Source: Acidimicrobiaceae bacterium
GTDB lineage: Bacteria > Actinomycetota > Acidimicrobiia > Acidimicrobiales > UBA8592
Assembly: GCA_024641655.1 (NCBI GenBank)
Contig: JAHECR010000021.1
Coordinates: 1 to 62,602, forward strand
Reading direction: 5' to 3'
Length of the DNA: 62,602 bases
Within the stretch, counting starts at the first letter, position 1. Every line of letters begins with the position of its first letter. Below are positions 53,773 to 62,602 of the stretch, in pieces. The notes beneath the pieces were generated by a model that did not search any database, was not told the origin of the DNA, and saw only the letters and a program-made list of their open reading frames with translations. The translations under genes were made by a program, and so were the position numbers.

Positions 53773-55707
53773 GTGACCACGGCACCGCCGCCAGCGCAGC
53801 GTCGTGCGTCGCGACGCTGGATCCAGGCGCTGCTGGCGAGCCTCGTGGTCGCGGCCCTGCTGGCGACGATCGACCGGGGCCAGCAGGATTCGTCGACCGA
53901 GCTCACCTTCTCGGCGTTCCTCGTCGAGGTCGATGCCGGCAGGGTGCAGAGTGCGGCGATCGAGCCCGATGGGGTGACCACCGGCACCCTCTCCGGTGGG
54001 GCGAGCTATGAGACCCGGGTGCCGGTGAATCTCACCGGTGACGAGTTCCTCGCACGTCTCGAGGCCGCAGGGGTCACGGTCGAAGCCGTCGCCGCGAGCC
54101 AGGCCGTTGGAGCGCAGATCCTGTCCTTGCTGTTCCTGCTGCTCCCGGTCGCGCTCTTGATCGGCTTCTTCGTCTGGATGGGTCGCCGCTCCGGATCGAT
54201 GTTGTCGGGCGCCGCCGGAATGGGCCGCTCCAAAGCGAAAGTGTTCGATGCGACCCGGCCGGAGACGACCTTCGCCGACGTCGCCGGATACGAGGCCGTC
54301 AAGGCGGAGATCGTCGAGATCGCCGACGTGTTGCGGGATCCGTCGCGCTACGCGGCAGCAGGCGCGTCGACGCCGCGCGGGGTGTTGATGACCGGCCCGC
54401 CCGGCACCGGCAAGACGTTGATGGCTCGAGCGCTCGCGGGTGAGGTCGGGGTGCCGTTCCTCTCGGTGACCGGATCGAGCTTCGTCGAGATGTTCGTCGG
54501 TGTAGGTGCAGCCCGGGTGCGCGACCTGTTCGCCGAGGCCCGCAAGGTCGCTCCGGCGATCATCTTCGTCGACGAGATCGACACGATCGGTCAGCGCCGC
54601 CACAGCGGCGCGATCATCTCCAACGACGAGCGCGAGCAGACGCTGAACCAGCTCCTCGCGGAGATGGACGGTTTCGATCCTCACGAGGGAATCATCGTGC
54701 TCGCGGCGACCAACCGCCCCGAGGTGCTCGACCCGGCCCTGCTCCGCGCGGGCAGATTCGATCGCCAGGTCATGATCCCTCTGCCGAATCAGGAGGAACG
54801 GCTCGCGATCCTGGGCGTGCACTGCAAGGGCAAGCACCTCGGCGAGGACGCAGACCTCGATGCTCTCTCGCGCACGACCCCAGGGTTCAGCGGGGCCGAC
54901 CTGGCCAACCTGGTCAACGAGGCGGCGATCCGGGCCGCTCGCGCCGACCGGTCGATCATCACCGGCGACGACCTCGAGGCGGCGCATGATCGGGTCCTGC
55001 TCGGTCTCGCCGACGGCTCCAACGTCTTGCTGCCCGAGGAGCGGGTGGCGGTCGCCACCCATGAGGCCGGCCACGCGCTCGTCGCCGCCCTGAGCCCCAA
55101 CGCCGACCCCGTCCACAAGGTCACCATTCTCCCGGCGGGACTCGCGCTCGGCGCGACGCATCAGATCCCGCTGCACGAGCGGCACCTGTTCAGTGAGCGG
55201 TATCTGTTCGAGACCCTGGCGGTGCAGCTCGGCGGGCGAGCGGCGGAGATCGTCGTGTTCGGACAGGCGTCCACCGGTGCGGCGAACGACCTGGCCACCG
55301 TCACGATGCTGGCGTCGCGCATGGTGAAGGAATACGGCATGTCACAACGCATCGGGCCGGTGGGGTACCAGAGCGGCGGGTCGATGTTCCTCGGGCCCGA
55401 CCAGGAAGTACAGAGCCGACCCTTCTCCGACGAGACCCAGCGAGCGATCGACGAGGAGGTGACCCGCCTCGCGAACGAAGCCCAGGACCGCGCAATCCAA
55501 GTCGTGCGTGATCACCGCAGCGCCCTCGATCAGCTCGTCGACCTGCTCCTCGAGTCGGAGAGCATCGAGGGGTCGGTCGTGTACGGCATTCTCGGGATCC
55601 CGGTGCCGGGTGCCCGCCCGCAGGTGCTCCGACTCGACGACGACACCGTCGTCGAGGGGATCGTCGGAGGGAGAGTCGCTGCTCGAGTCACCGACGTCGG
55701 CTTCTAG
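53773..55707 (+). CDS. ftsH: ATP-dependent zinc metalloprotease FtsH
   Basis: A 644-residue membrane-bound AAA protease. Two N-terminal membrane helices (about 16-34 and 115-137) flank a short periplasmic domain; the AAA module has GPPGTGKT at 208-215, [14 protein letters not shown] and [19 protein letters not shown]; the zinc site HEAGH lies at 430-434 with the third ligand in [11 protein letters not shown]. The C-terminus after the protease domain (about 590-644) carries an unusual [19 protein letters not shown] segment. It may be a second FtsH paralogue, not the main one. Confidence 0.92.
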   Translation: MTTAPPPAQRRASRRWIQALLASLVVAALLATIDRGQQDSSTELTFSAFLVEVDAGRVQSAAIEPDGVTTGTLSGGASYETRVPVNLTGDEFLARLEAAGVTVEAVAASQAVGAQILSLLFLLLPVALLIGFFVWMGRRSGSMLSGAAGMGRSKAKVFDATRPETTFADVAGYEAVKAEIVEIADVLRDPSRYAAAGASTPRGVLMTGPPGTGKTLMARALAGEVGVPFLSVTGSSFVEMFVGVGAARVRDLFAEARKVAPAIIFVDEIDTIGQRRHSGAIISNDEREQTLNQLLAEMDGFDPHEGIIVLAATNRPEVLDPALLRAGRFDRQVMIPLPNQEERLAILGVHCKGKHLGEDADLDALSRTTPGFSGADLANLVNEAAIRAARADRSIITGDDLEAAHDRVLLGLADGSNVLLPEERVAVATHEAGHALVAALSPNADPVHKVTILPAGLALGATHQIPLHERHLFSERYLFETLAVQLGGRAAEIVVFGQASTGAANDLATVTMLASRMVKEYGMSQRIGPVGYQSGGSMFLGPDQEVQSRPFSDETQRAIDEEVTRLANEAQDRAIQVVRDHRSALDQLVDLLLESESIEGSVVYGILGIPVPGARPQVLRLDDDTVVEGIVGGRVAARVTDVGF

Positions 55708-55889
55708 CCAGGGGGCGTCGGGTGGGGTCCCTTCGAGATCGGTGACAGGAAACGGGCGGAGTTCCGAGATGACGCGGACGCGGCTGGGGTGTTGCGGGGT
55801 TCGGTAGCGATCCGACTGGGGCCGCTACCGTGGGTCGCGGCGCGCCCGGCGAACCGTGCGCGGTCTACCGTCGGAGGTGTGGCCCGGCC

Positions 55890-58412
55890 ATGATGACGCT
55901 CGCTCAGTCCGACCCGCGGCGCCTGGCCACTGCCTGGCGTGCGGTCGACCCAGACCCGGAGACCCGCGCCGAGACCGACGCGATCCTCGCGGCCGGCGAC
56001 GGAGCCGTCGCGGCGCGCTTTTCGAACACGTTGGAGTTCGGTACCGCAGGTTTGCGTGGCGCGCTCGGCGCCGGCCCGGCTCGGATGAACCGAGTGCTGG
56101 TGCGGGTGGTGGCCGCAGCACTCGCCGAGCGGCTGCTGGCGGAGGGGGACGCCCCCCGCGTCGTGATCGGCTTCGACGCTCGCAGGAACAGCGACCACTT
56201 CGCCTGGGACACCGCTCGGGTGCTCGCCGCGCGCGGTGCGCGTTGCACTGTGTTCCCCGAGCCAGTGCCGACGCCGCTGCTCGCGTTCGCTGTCGGTCGG
56301 TCTGACGCCGCTGCGGGGGTGATGGTCACGGCCAGCCACAACCCCCGCACCGACAACGGCTACAAGGTCTACTGGCGCGGGGGTGCCCAGATCGTGCCGC
56401 CCATCGATGCCGAGATCAGTGCGCTCATCGCGGCGACGCCACTCCTCGGCGACGACGAGCTGGCTCCGATCGGCGATCCGGGCATTGCCGTGGAGTCGGG
56501 TGAGATGGTGGAGGCGTATCTCGCCGCAGTCGTCGGTCAGCTCGAACCGGCGGGCCCGCGACGGATCACCGTCGCCTACACACCGCTGCACGGGGTGGGT
56601 CGTGACGTCCTCCTGGACGGCTTCGTCCGCGCCGGGTTCCCGGTGCCGGCGGTCGTGGCTTCGCAAGGCGAGCCCGACGGCGGCTTCCCCACCACCCCGT
56701 TCCCCAATCCCGAGGAGTCCGGCGTCCTCGGTCCGTTGCTCGCGCTCGCGGGTGACATCGGCGCCGACGTTGCGATCGCAAACGACCCTGACGCCGATCG
56801 GCTTGCCGTGGCGGTTCCGAATGGTCCTCGCTGGCGGCTGCTCACCGGCGACGAACTGGGCTCGATCATCGCCGATCATCTCCTGTCGAAGTCCGAGGCT
56901 GCTGATCGGCTCGTCCTCAACACCATCGTCTCCTCACGGTTGCTCCCGGCCATCGCCGCGCAGCATGGAGTCACCCACCTCGAATGCCTCACCGGGTTCA
57001 AGTGGATCATGGACACGCGCCGCCGCCATCGCGATTTGACGTTCGTGATGGGGTACGAGGAGGCGCTGGGTTACACCGTCGGCGATGTGGTCGCCGACAA
57101 GGACGGGATCGGTACGGCCCTCGTGGTCGCGGAGCTCGTCGCTCAGCTCGCCACCCGGGGCGAGACCTTGCTCGATCGACTCGATGAGCTCCACTTGCGC
57201 CATGGGGTGCACGTGACCGGTCAACGTTCCCTTGTCTTCGAGCCTGGGTCAGCCGACGCGATGGCTACGCTCCGCGCGCATGCACCGCTCACCCTGGGAG
57301 GTGACGCGGTGCTGCGTTGTGTCGACCTCGCCCATGGCGGGCAAGGCCTGCCGCCCACCAACGGTTTGATCTTCGAGCTGCGCCACGCCCGCCTGGTCGT
57401 GCGCCCGAGTGGTACCGAGCCGAAGGTGAAGCTGTACGGCGAGGTGACCGATGTGCCCGATGCGCCCCTTGGCGCCGCCCGTGACGGGGCGAGGCGGCGG
57501 TTGTGCAACCTGCTCGATGCGCTGGCCGTGGTCGTCGCGGACCCGGAACGCCGAGCCGTGGAAGCCTCGATGGCGGACGCGGCCAGGGAGGCGACTCGCG
57601 GTGCCGATCTCGCGTCGAGATCGTGGCGCGGGGTCGAACGCGCCGACGCGCTCCGCTTCGTCGTGCAGTGCATCGACCTGACGACCCTGGCCGGTGACGA
57701 CACCCCGGGTCGGGTCAGGGCATTGTGCGCTCAGGCTCGCCGCCCGGATCCGGCTGATCCGACGGTGGGCCCAACTGCTGCGGTGTGCGTCTACCCGGCC
57801 CTGGTACCGGTTGCCGCCGCGCTGCTCGGTGGCACCCCGGTGGCGGTGGCATCGGTGGCAACGGCATTTCCCAGCGGCTTGTCGTCGCTCGCTGTGCGCG
57901 TCGCAGACATCGCCGATGCGATTGCCGGTGGTGCCGACGAGATCGACGTGGTGATCAACCGCTCGGCGATGCTCGCCGGTCGTGACGATGTGGTCGCGGC
58001 CGAGCTACAGCAGTTCCGAGAGGCAACCGCTGGGGTGACCCTCAAGGTGATCCTCGAAGTTGCCGAGCTCGAGGCCCCCGAGCTCATCGCCCGAGCTGCC
58101 GACATCGCCATCGAGGCCGGCGCCGACCTGATCAAGACCTCGACCGGCAAGGGTCCGGCCGGCGCCTCGCCCGAAGCGGTGCTGGTGATGGCCGAACGCG
58201 TCGCTGCGCACCACGTAGCAACCGGGAAGCAGGTGGGCATCAAAGTGGCCGGGGGCGTCCGCACCGCCGCCGATGCGCTGGGTTACGTCGCGATCATCGA
58301 CGCGGTGCTCGGTGCGGCGTGGCTCGACCCGCGTCTGTTGCGTTTCGGGGCGTCGAGCCTCATCGACGACGTTGTCGTCGATCTGGCGCGCACCGAAGCG
58401 ATGCTGCGCTGA
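55890..58412 (+). CDS. Phosphosugar mutase - deoxyribose-phosphate aldolase fusion
   Basis: One 840-residue chain joining two enzymes. Residues about 1-545 form an alpha-D-phosphohexomutase of the PGM2/ManB-like type: FGTAGLRGALGAGPARMN, phospho-Ser149 in TASHNPRTDNGYKVYW, metal loop DPDADRLAV, and RPSGTEPKVKLYGE. Members of this group act as phosphopentomutase or phosphoglucomutase. Residues about 590-840 are DeoC (class I aldolase): EIDVVINRSAML, Schiff-base Lys749 in IKTSTGKGPAGAS and Lys785 in GIKVAGGVRTAADAL, all aligned with E. coli DeoC Asp102, Lys167 and Lys201. Together they could convert deoxyribose-1-phosphate through the 5-phosphate to glyceraldehyde-3-phosphate and acetaldehyde. 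The facing deoA and cdd genes support that pathway. Confidence 0.9.
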   Translation: MMTLAQSDPRRLATAWRAVDPDPETRAETDAILAAGDGAVAARFSNTLEFGTAGLRGALGAGPARMNRVLVRVVAAALAERLLAEGDAPRVVIGFDARRNSDHFAWDTARVLAARGARCTVFPEPVPTPLLAFAVGRSDAAAGVMVTASHNPRTDNGYKVYWRGGAQIVPPIDAEISALIAATPLLGDDELAPIGDPGIAVESGEMVEAYLAAVVGQLEPAGPRRITVAYTPLHGVGRDVLLDGFVRAGFPVPAVVASQGEPDGGFPTTPFPNPEESGVLGPLLALAGDIGADVAIANDPDADRLAVAVPNGPRWRLLTGDELGSIIADHLLSKSEAADRLVLNTIVSSRLLPAIAAQHGVTHLECLTGFKWIMDTRRRHRDLTFVMGYEEALGYTVGDVVADKDGIGTALVVAELVAQLATRGETLLDRLDELHLRHGVHVTGQRSLVFEPGSADAMATLRAHAPLTLGGDAVLRCVDLAHGGQGLPPTNGLIFELRHARLVVRPSGTEPKVKLYGEVTDVPDAPLGAARDGARRRLCNLLDALAVVVADPERRAVEASMADAAREATRGADLASRSWRGVERADALRFVVQCIDLTTLAGDDTPGRVRALCAQARRPDPADPTVGPTAAVCVYPALVPVAAALLGGTPVAVASVATAFPSGLSSLAVRVADIADAIAGGADEIDVVINRSAMLAGRDDVVAAELQQFREATAGVTLKVILEVAELEAPELIARAADIAIEAGADLIKTSTGKGPAGASPEAVLVMAERVAAHHVATGKQVGIKVAGGVRTAADALGYVAIIDAVLGAAWLDPRLLRFGASSLIDDVVVDLARTEAMLR

Positions 58413-58426
58413 CCCAGCCGTTTCGT

Positions 58427-59698
58427 TCAGTCGATCCGGTCGATGACGATCGGTGGGGGTGTGAGGGCCGCATCGGCAATGTCGACGGCTTCGGTCACGA
58501 GGGCAGCCACTGTGGCCAGGCGCGACGGGTCGTCGGTGTGCAGCTCCAGCACCGGCTGGCCGGGCTCGACCTCGTCGCCGACGTCGACGAGGCACACCAC
58601 GCCGGCCGTCGCGCTGACCGGATCCTCTTTGCGCGCCCTGCCGGCACCGAGCCTCCATGCCGCAACGCCGACCTCGCGCGCCGAGATGGCGTTGACGGTG
58701 CCGGAGCGACGCGCGGTCACGACAGAGCGGTGGAGAGCCTCGGGAAGGCCCCTGGTGAGGTCGCCACCTTGCGCCTCGACCATGCGGACGAACGTGTCGT
58801 GGGCCGCGCCGGACGCCAGGACAGCTGCCGGATCGGCGTCGAGGCCGGCGAGGCGGAGCATCTCCTGAGCCAGCGCAAGCGTCAAGGTGACGACGTCACC
58901 GGGGCCTCCTCCCGTGAGGACGTCGAGTGCCTCACGCACTTCGAGGGCGTTGCCCGCCGTGCGGCCGAGCACGTTGTCCATGCGGCTCAGCACTGCGGTG
59001 GTGGCAACGCCATGGTGGCCGCCCAGGCGCACCATCGCGGCAGCGAGCTCGCGCGCTCTGGCCTCGTCGGCCATGAACGCCCCTGAGCCCACCTTCACGT
59101 CGAGGACGAGCGCGTCGGTTCCCTCGGCGATCTTCTTCGACATGATCGAGCTGGCAATCAGCGGGATCGACTCAACCGTGCCAGTGACGTCCCGCAGGGC
59201 GTAGAGCTTGCGATCTGCAGGCGCGATGTCGGCGGTGGCGCCGGCGATGACGGCGCCGATCTTCTCGAGCTGATGCACCATCGCTGCGGGGCTCAGCTGC
59301 GGCTGCCACCCCGCGATCGACTCCATCTTGTCGAGGGTGCCGCCCGTGTGGCCCAGCCCCCGGCCCGACAGCTGCGGGACGGCGGCCCCGCAGGCCGCGA
59401 CGAGCGGGACCAAGATGAGCGAGATCTTGTCACCCACGCCGCCAGTCGAGTGCTTGTCGACGGTCGGTCGGTCGAGCGACGACAGGTCGAGGGTCGTTCC
59501 GGAGGCGATCATGGCGCTGGTCCAGCGCGTCAGCTCAGCGTCGGTCATGCCGTTGAAGAAGATCGCCATCGCGAGCGCGGCCGCCTGCTCGTCGGCGATC
59601 TCGCCACCGCGGGAATAGGTCGAGATGAACCAGTCGATCTGTTCGGGAGTCAGCTCGTGACCGTCGCGCTTGGCGGTGACGACATCGAGCGCCCTCAC
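58427..59698 (-). CDS. deoA: Thymidine/pyrimidine-nucleoside phosphorylase
   Basis: A 423-residue homodimeric phosphorylase that splits thymidine (and perhaps uridine) into base and (deoxy)ribose-1-phosphate. Family features: KRDGHELTPEQIDWFISTYSRG, DKHSTGGVGDKISL (phosphate binding), SGRGLGHTGGTLDKMESI, SSIMSKKIAEGTDALVLDVKVGSGAFM. The C-terminal domain carries PGQPVLELHTDD. GTG at 59698 overlaps the cdd stop (GTGA). It converges with the mutase-DeoC gene, 14 bp apart. Confidence 0.94.
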   Translation of the reverse strand: MRALDVVTAKRDGHELTPEQIDWFISTYSRGGEIADEQAAALAMAIFFNGMTDAELTRWTSAMIASGTTLDLSSLDRPTVDKHSTGGVGDKISLILVPLVAACGAAVPQLSGRGLGHTGGTLDKMESIAGWQPQLSPAAMVHQLEKIGAVIAGATADIAPADRKLYALRDVTGTVESIPLIASSIMSKKIAEGTDALVLDVKVGSGAFMADEARARELAAAMVRLGGHHGVATTAVLSRMDNVLGRTAGNALEVREALDVLTGGGPGDVVTLTLALAQEMLRLAGLDADPAAVLASGAAHDTFVRMVEAQGGDLTRGLPEALHRSVVTARRSGTVNAISAREVGVAAWRLGAGRARKEDPVSATAGVVCLVDVGDEVEPGQPVLELHTDDPSRLATVAALVTEAVDIADAALTPPPIVIDRID

Positions 59699-60120
59699 GA
59701 GGCACCGTGGTCGGCGTCGTCGCCAGGCAGGTCGACGGGGCCGAATGCGCCGGGCAGGAGGTCAGCGATGGTGACCCATCCGGATCCGGTGTCGACCAGA
59801 AGCGCAGGACCCGCGACCTCGAGCAGGATCTGCCGGCAACGACCGCACGGGGTCAGGACGTGCCCGTCGCGGTCCCTGACGGCGAGCGCCAGCGGGTGGA
59901 GCCCGCGTCGGCGCAGCTCGGAGACGACACCGCATTCGGCACAGAGCGTCAAGCCGAACGATACGTTCTCGACGTTGCAGCCGGTGACGATCTCACCGTC
60001 GACGGTTCGGGCCGCGGCGCCTACTGCCAGCCGTGAATACGGCGCGTAGGCCTGCGCGGCGACCGCGACGGCATGGCGGCGCAGCTCCTCCCAGCCGGGT
60101 TCGGGCGACGCATCATTCAT
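59695..60120 (-). CDS. cdd: Cytidine deaminase
   Basis: A 141-residue zinc deaminase that turns (deoxy)cytidine into (deoxy)uridine, feeding DeoA. The active-site Glu and zinc Cys motif reads TLCAECGVVSELRRRG and TPCGRCRQILLE, with GCNVENVSFG before. The N-terminal AYAPYSRLAVGAA is typical. ATG at 60120 overlaps the upstream universal-stress gene by 8 bp, and its stop overlaps the deoA start, so the three are translated in series. Confidence 0.94.
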   Translation of the reverse strand: MNDASPEPGWEELRRHAVAVAAQAYAPYSRLAVGAAARTVDGEIVTGCNVENVSFGLTLCAECGVVSELRRRGLHPLALAVRDRDGHVLTPCGRCRQILLEVAGPALLVDTGSGWVTIADLLPGAFGPVDLPGDDADHGAS

Positions 60121-60979
60121 CGTCGGCGCGCACGATGACAGTGGGCACCTCGAGGTGGTGCACAACAGACGACGCGACCGAGCCGAGCAACATGCGTACG
60201 AGGCCGGTGTGCCCGCGTGCGCCGATGACCAGCAGGTCGGAACCTGCGGCGGCTTCGTGCAGTGCGTGGCGGGCGTCGCCACGCACGCAGCGAACCTCGG
60301 TGCCGTGTCGGGTGACTGTGGCCGCGGCCTCGTCGAGGGTCGCGCTCGCCGCGTCCTCGAGCAACGCCGGGTCGAAGGCGACGGTCTCGGCGTTGTAGCC
60401 GACCGGGTAGGTCCAGGCGTGCACGAGATGGAGGACCGCGTCCGGCCTGGCCCACTCGTCGGCCCACGTAACCGCCGCCCGGGAGTTCTCGGAACCGTCG
60501 ACCCCCACGACCACGACGCCCGTCGAGCCGTGGGGCTCCCACTCGGTGGGAATGATCGCAACCGGGCACGGCGAGGCGTTGGCGCAGTGGGCACTCACGG
60601 AGCCGAGTACGAGTCCCTTGAATCCGCCGTATCCGCGCGATCCGATCACGAGCAGGTCGGCGTCTTCTGCCAGCTCGCAGAGCACGGGACCTGCCGCTCC
60701 GGCCACCACGATGCCGTCACCGATGGTTGCGCCGGGATCGCATTGCGGTCGAGTGGCCTCCAGGAAAGTGCGCAGCCGCGCGACGGCACCGGCTTCGAGG
60801 TCGTCGAGGGGTGGAATGGCCAAGGCGTCGCCGAGCACGGTGGGTGAGGTCACCGGGTAGTGCCAGGTGAGGACGGGCTCGATGGCTACGCCGGCCCGGG
60901 CGCCGAGCCGGCTGGCCCACACGAGGGCCTTCTCGCTTGTTTCGGACCCATCGACACCGACGATGATCTTGGCGGTCAC
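60113..60979 (-). CDS. Universal stress protein with tandem Usp domains
   Basis: A 288-residue protein with two Usp domains (about 1-140 and 150-288). Each begins IIVGVDGSETSEKAL / VVVGVDGSENSRAAV and ends with an ATP-type loop, VIGSRGYGGFKGLVLGSVSAH and VIGARGHTGLVRMLLGSVASS (G2xG9GS/T motif), so both halves probably bind ATP. AAGGAG precedes the GTG. It overlaps cdd and therefore heads the usp-cdd-deoA run. Tandem Usp proteins are common in actinobacteria under stress or dormancy. Confidence 0.9.
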   Translation of the reverse strand: MTAKIIVGVDGSETSEKALVWASRLGARAGVAIEPVLTWHYPVTSPTVLGDALAIPPLDDLEAGAVARLRTFLEATRPQCDPGATIGDGIVVAGAAGPVLCELAEDADLLVIGSRGYGGFKGLVLGSVSAHCANASPCPVAIIPTEWEPHGSTGVVVVGVDGSENSRAAVTWADEWARPDAVLHLVHAWTYPVGYNAETVAFDPALLEDAASATLDEAAATVTRHGTEVRCVRGDARHALHEAAAGSDLLVIGARGHTGLVRMLLGSVASSVVHHLEVPTVIVRADDE

Positions 60980-61117
60980 GGTTCGTTCTCCTTGTTACGG
61001 GGTCGGCTGCCGCGAAACTTGCGTCGCCGACCTGCTTCGAGCGTTGCAGATATCCGTCGATAGTGTCAGGGCACTTGTGCCGTAGCGCGAAGCGCCGAGC
61101 GGGCCGACGAGACCGGG

Positions 61118-61552
61118 TCATGGTCCCGGCGATTCGGCGAGTGCCCACGCCTCACCGGCGGCGAGGGCCGCCGCGTGGCTCGCCGCGTCATGCCCGCGGC
61201 GGCGCAGGTCGAGCGCTCGTTCGATCTCCTCTGGCGGTTGCGCCCTGGTTGCGAGGACGGAGCGGAATCCCTCGAGGTCGCGGGCGAGCGCGGCGGCGAG
61301 GCCAGGTGTTGCGATCCGGCCGTTCTCGGTCTCGAAGGTCCCGAATTCCGCGAACGAACGCTCGAAAGCCGCCGCCCCTCGTTCGTCATCGCCATCCCAC
61401 ACCACGAGCATGCGACGTGCGCCGTCGAGTGCATCGGCCAGGTGGACGTAGCAGTGGAGCGTCACGCTTTCCGGCGGCGGTCCCTGCCACAGGCATGCGA
61501 TCCAGGGAGCGAAACGATCCGGCGCCACGGTGAAGTGGGAGACGTTGGCCAT
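61118..61552 (-). CDS. Hypothetical protein
   Basis: A 144-residue soluble protein without a recognised family. The first half holds a beta-strand pattern (TLHCYVHLADALDGARRMLVVWDGDDER) and a FGTFETENGRIATPG segment; the rest is Ala/Arg-rich helix (LAAALARDLEGFRSVLATRAQPPEEIERAL). TACCTT ends 7 nt before the ATG, the leaderless layout used nearby. Confidence 0.6.
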   Translation of the reverse strand: MANVSHFTVAPDRFAPWIACLWQGPPPESVTLHCYVHLADALDGARRMLVVWDGDDERGAAAFERSFAEFGTFETENGRIATPGLAAALARDLEGFRSVLATRAQPPEEIERALDLRRRGHDAASHAAALAAGEAWALAESPGP

Positions 61553-61729
61553 GTCGGCGAAGGTAGCTCATGGGCGCGACGGCGCGGGCGGAGTGCCGCC
61601 GCTCCGGTGGCGTTCCGCGATCGACCTCCGCGCGTCGACCCGAATCCGTCGGGCACGGTGATAGCGTTTCTCGTCGTCGCGACGTTGCATCGAGTGCCGC
61701 CCGGCCACGATGCACGAAGCGAGGAACAT

Positions 61730-61806
61730 GGGGCTGTAGCTCAGTTGGCTAGAGCACCTGCTTTGCAAGCAGGGGGTCGCGGGTTCGATTCCCGCCAGCT
61801 CCACCA
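61730..61806 (+). tRNA. tRNA-Ala (anticodon TGC)
   Basis: GGGGCTG/CAGCTCC acceptor stem with one G-T pair, D-arm AGCTCAGTTGGCTAGAGC, anticodon stem CCTGC/GCAGG with loop TTTGCAA, T-arm GCGGG-TTCGATT-CCCGC. The CCA tail is encoded (61804-61806), unlike tRNA-Ile of this window. An integrase gene follows 126 bp downstream, so the 3' end is a likely attachment site. Confidence 0.97.
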
Positions 61807-61818
61807 CCAATCGCAGCT

Positions 61819-61849
61819 CGAAACCGCAGGTCACAGGCCTGCGGTTTCG
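61819..61849 (+). terminator. Hairpin after tRNA-Ala
   Basis: CGAAACCGCAGG (61819-61830) and CCTGCGGTTTCG (61838-61849) form a perfect 12-bp stem with a 7-nt loop, 13 bp after the tRNA. Confidence 0.65.
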
Positions 61850-61932
61850 TCGCGTTACGGCCTAGGTCTGCCGGCCTACGGGCGGTCGCGCGCGCATTGC
61901 GCGCGTAGCAGCGCGCACGTACGGTCGACAAG

Positions 61933-62602
61933 GTGGCAGGGCGGAGAACATTCGGGAGCGTGCGAAGGCTCCGATCGGGGCGCTGGCAGGCCATGTACAC
62001 CCACCCCGAGACGCGGCAGAGGCTGACGGGTCCGATCACGTTCCTCACCAAGGCCGACGCCGCCCGCTGGCTGGCTACGACCGAAGCCGACCTCCACCGA
62101 GGCGATGAACTTGATCCGACCAGCCGCTCAACGCTCTTCGGTGACTACGCCGACGCCTGGTTGGCGGCGAAGACCGAGCTGCGCCCCAGCACGACCGAGC
62201 TCTACAGCTACCTGCTGACCAGTCACATCAAGCCGACGTTCGAGGACATGGTCGTTGGGCGGATCACCGCAGCGACCGTGCGGGAGTGGAACTCGACGAT
62301 CCGGGCCGGCTCGATCAGCGACACGACGGCAGCGAAGGCGTACCGGTTGCTCCGTCAGATCCTCCAGAGCGCTGTCGACGACCGGTTGATCCGGGAGAAT
62401 CCATGTCGTCTGAAGGGCGCTGCAGTCGAGCGGAGCAAGGAGCGGGAGATCCCAACGCTCGACGAGGTGTTGGCACTGGCCTACGCGATCGATCCCCGGT
62501 ATCGCGCCATGGTGTACCTGGCGGCGTTCGCCGGACTACGGAAAGGCGAGTGCTTCGGCTTGGCTCGCCGACACATCACACTCGACTCCGAGCCGCCGAC
62601 GG
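61933..62602 (+). CDS. Tyrosine-recombinase integrase (5' part; cut by the window end)
   Basis: The frame from GTG 61933 is open to the last base (223 codons). It has an N-terminal Arm/SAM-like part (GSVRRLRSGRWQAMYTHPET, then a core-binding domain with FGDYADAWLAAKTELRPSTT and LLRQILQSAVDDRLIRENPC) and the start of the catalytic domain with the first active-site Arg in YLAAFAGLRKGECFGL. The remaining catalytic residues (HxxR, Tyr) lie beyond the window. TACGGT ends 7 nt before the GTG, supporting that start. It is directed away from tRNA-Ala and probably belongs to an element integrated there. Confidence 0.92.
   Translation, partial: MAGRRTFGSVRRLRSGRWQAMYTHPETRQRLTGPITFLTKADAARWLATTEADLHRGDELDPTSRSTLFGDYADAWLAAKTELRPSTTELYSYLLTSHIKPTFEDMVVGRITAATVREWNSTIRAGSISDTTAAKAYRLLRQILQSAVDDRLIRENPCRLKGAAVERSKEREIPTLDEVLALAYAIDPRYRAMVYLAAFAGLRKGECFGLARRHITLDSEPPT

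Overview
The window is high-G+C actinobacterial chromosome centred on the replication origin. The order rpmH(-)/dnaA(+)/dnaN/recF/DUF721/gyrB/gyrA/DUF3566/tRNA-Ile on one side and rnpA, yidD, yidC, jag, rsmG, parA, parB, cwlM-like, trxA, trxB, anti-sigma, ECF sigma, kinase, cca on the other is the classical actinobacterial oriC neighbourhood, as known from Mycobacterium. The FliA-type sigma factor, the stand-alone kinase in place of a MurJ-kinase fusion and the leaderless promoters suggest a deep-branching lineage such as Acidimicrobiia. That placement is an inference, not something proved by the sequence.

Layout. 1-14 kb: an array of eight 14-bp repeats, a DivIVA-like coiled-coil protein, panB, a DUF5318 zinc-ribbon protein, cca, a histone-deacetylase-like amidohydrolase, an HDOD protein, a GNAT protein, a DegV protein, then a membrane Ser/Thr kinase, ECF sigma with translationally coupled anti-sigma, thioredoxin reductase, thioredoxin and a cytoplasmic CwlM-like pseudo-amidase. 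14-21 kb (minus strand, running away from dnaA): rpmH-rnpA-yidD-yidC-jag in one overlapping run, rsmG, a centromere-like gap with three parS sites and four 19-bp repeats, and overlapping parA-parB. 21-32 kb: dnaA, the dnaA-dnaN origin with many DnaA boxes and a DnaA-trio-like element, dnaN, recF, a DciA-like gene, gyrB, gyrA, two small membrane proteins and tRNA-Ile(GAT).

32-55 kb is accessory metabolism: an NAD(P)-binding dehydrogenase, a FliA/WhiG-type sigma factor, an inositol-phosphatase/acyltransferase pair, an RNB ribonuclease, GNAT plus unknown, glycolate oxidase glcDEF, tatA, MFS, PhzF, two PAP2 phosphatases, a MOSC fusion, a decayed amino-acid permease, NUDIX, crotonase, a lipoprotein, VC0807-like, GDPD and FtsH. 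55.9-61 kb is a deoxynucleoside-salvage locus: a single-chain phosphopentose/hexose mutase-deoxyribose-phosphate aldolase fusion faces an overlapping usp-cdd-deoA operon. At the right edge tRNA-Ala(TGC) is followed by a tyrosine integrase cut by the window end, the likely left border of an integrated element.

Points of most interest: the mutase-DeoC fusion beside deoA and cdd; the 14-bp array whose units each hold a DnaA-box-like nonamer, plus a perfect inverted pair of consensus DnaA boxes near parB; two promoters sharing CTCAAG-N17-CGA in front of the FliA-type sigma gene and the HDOD gene; and many leaderless start sites, two of which point to ATC as the initiation codon of the kinase and the ECF sigma factor.
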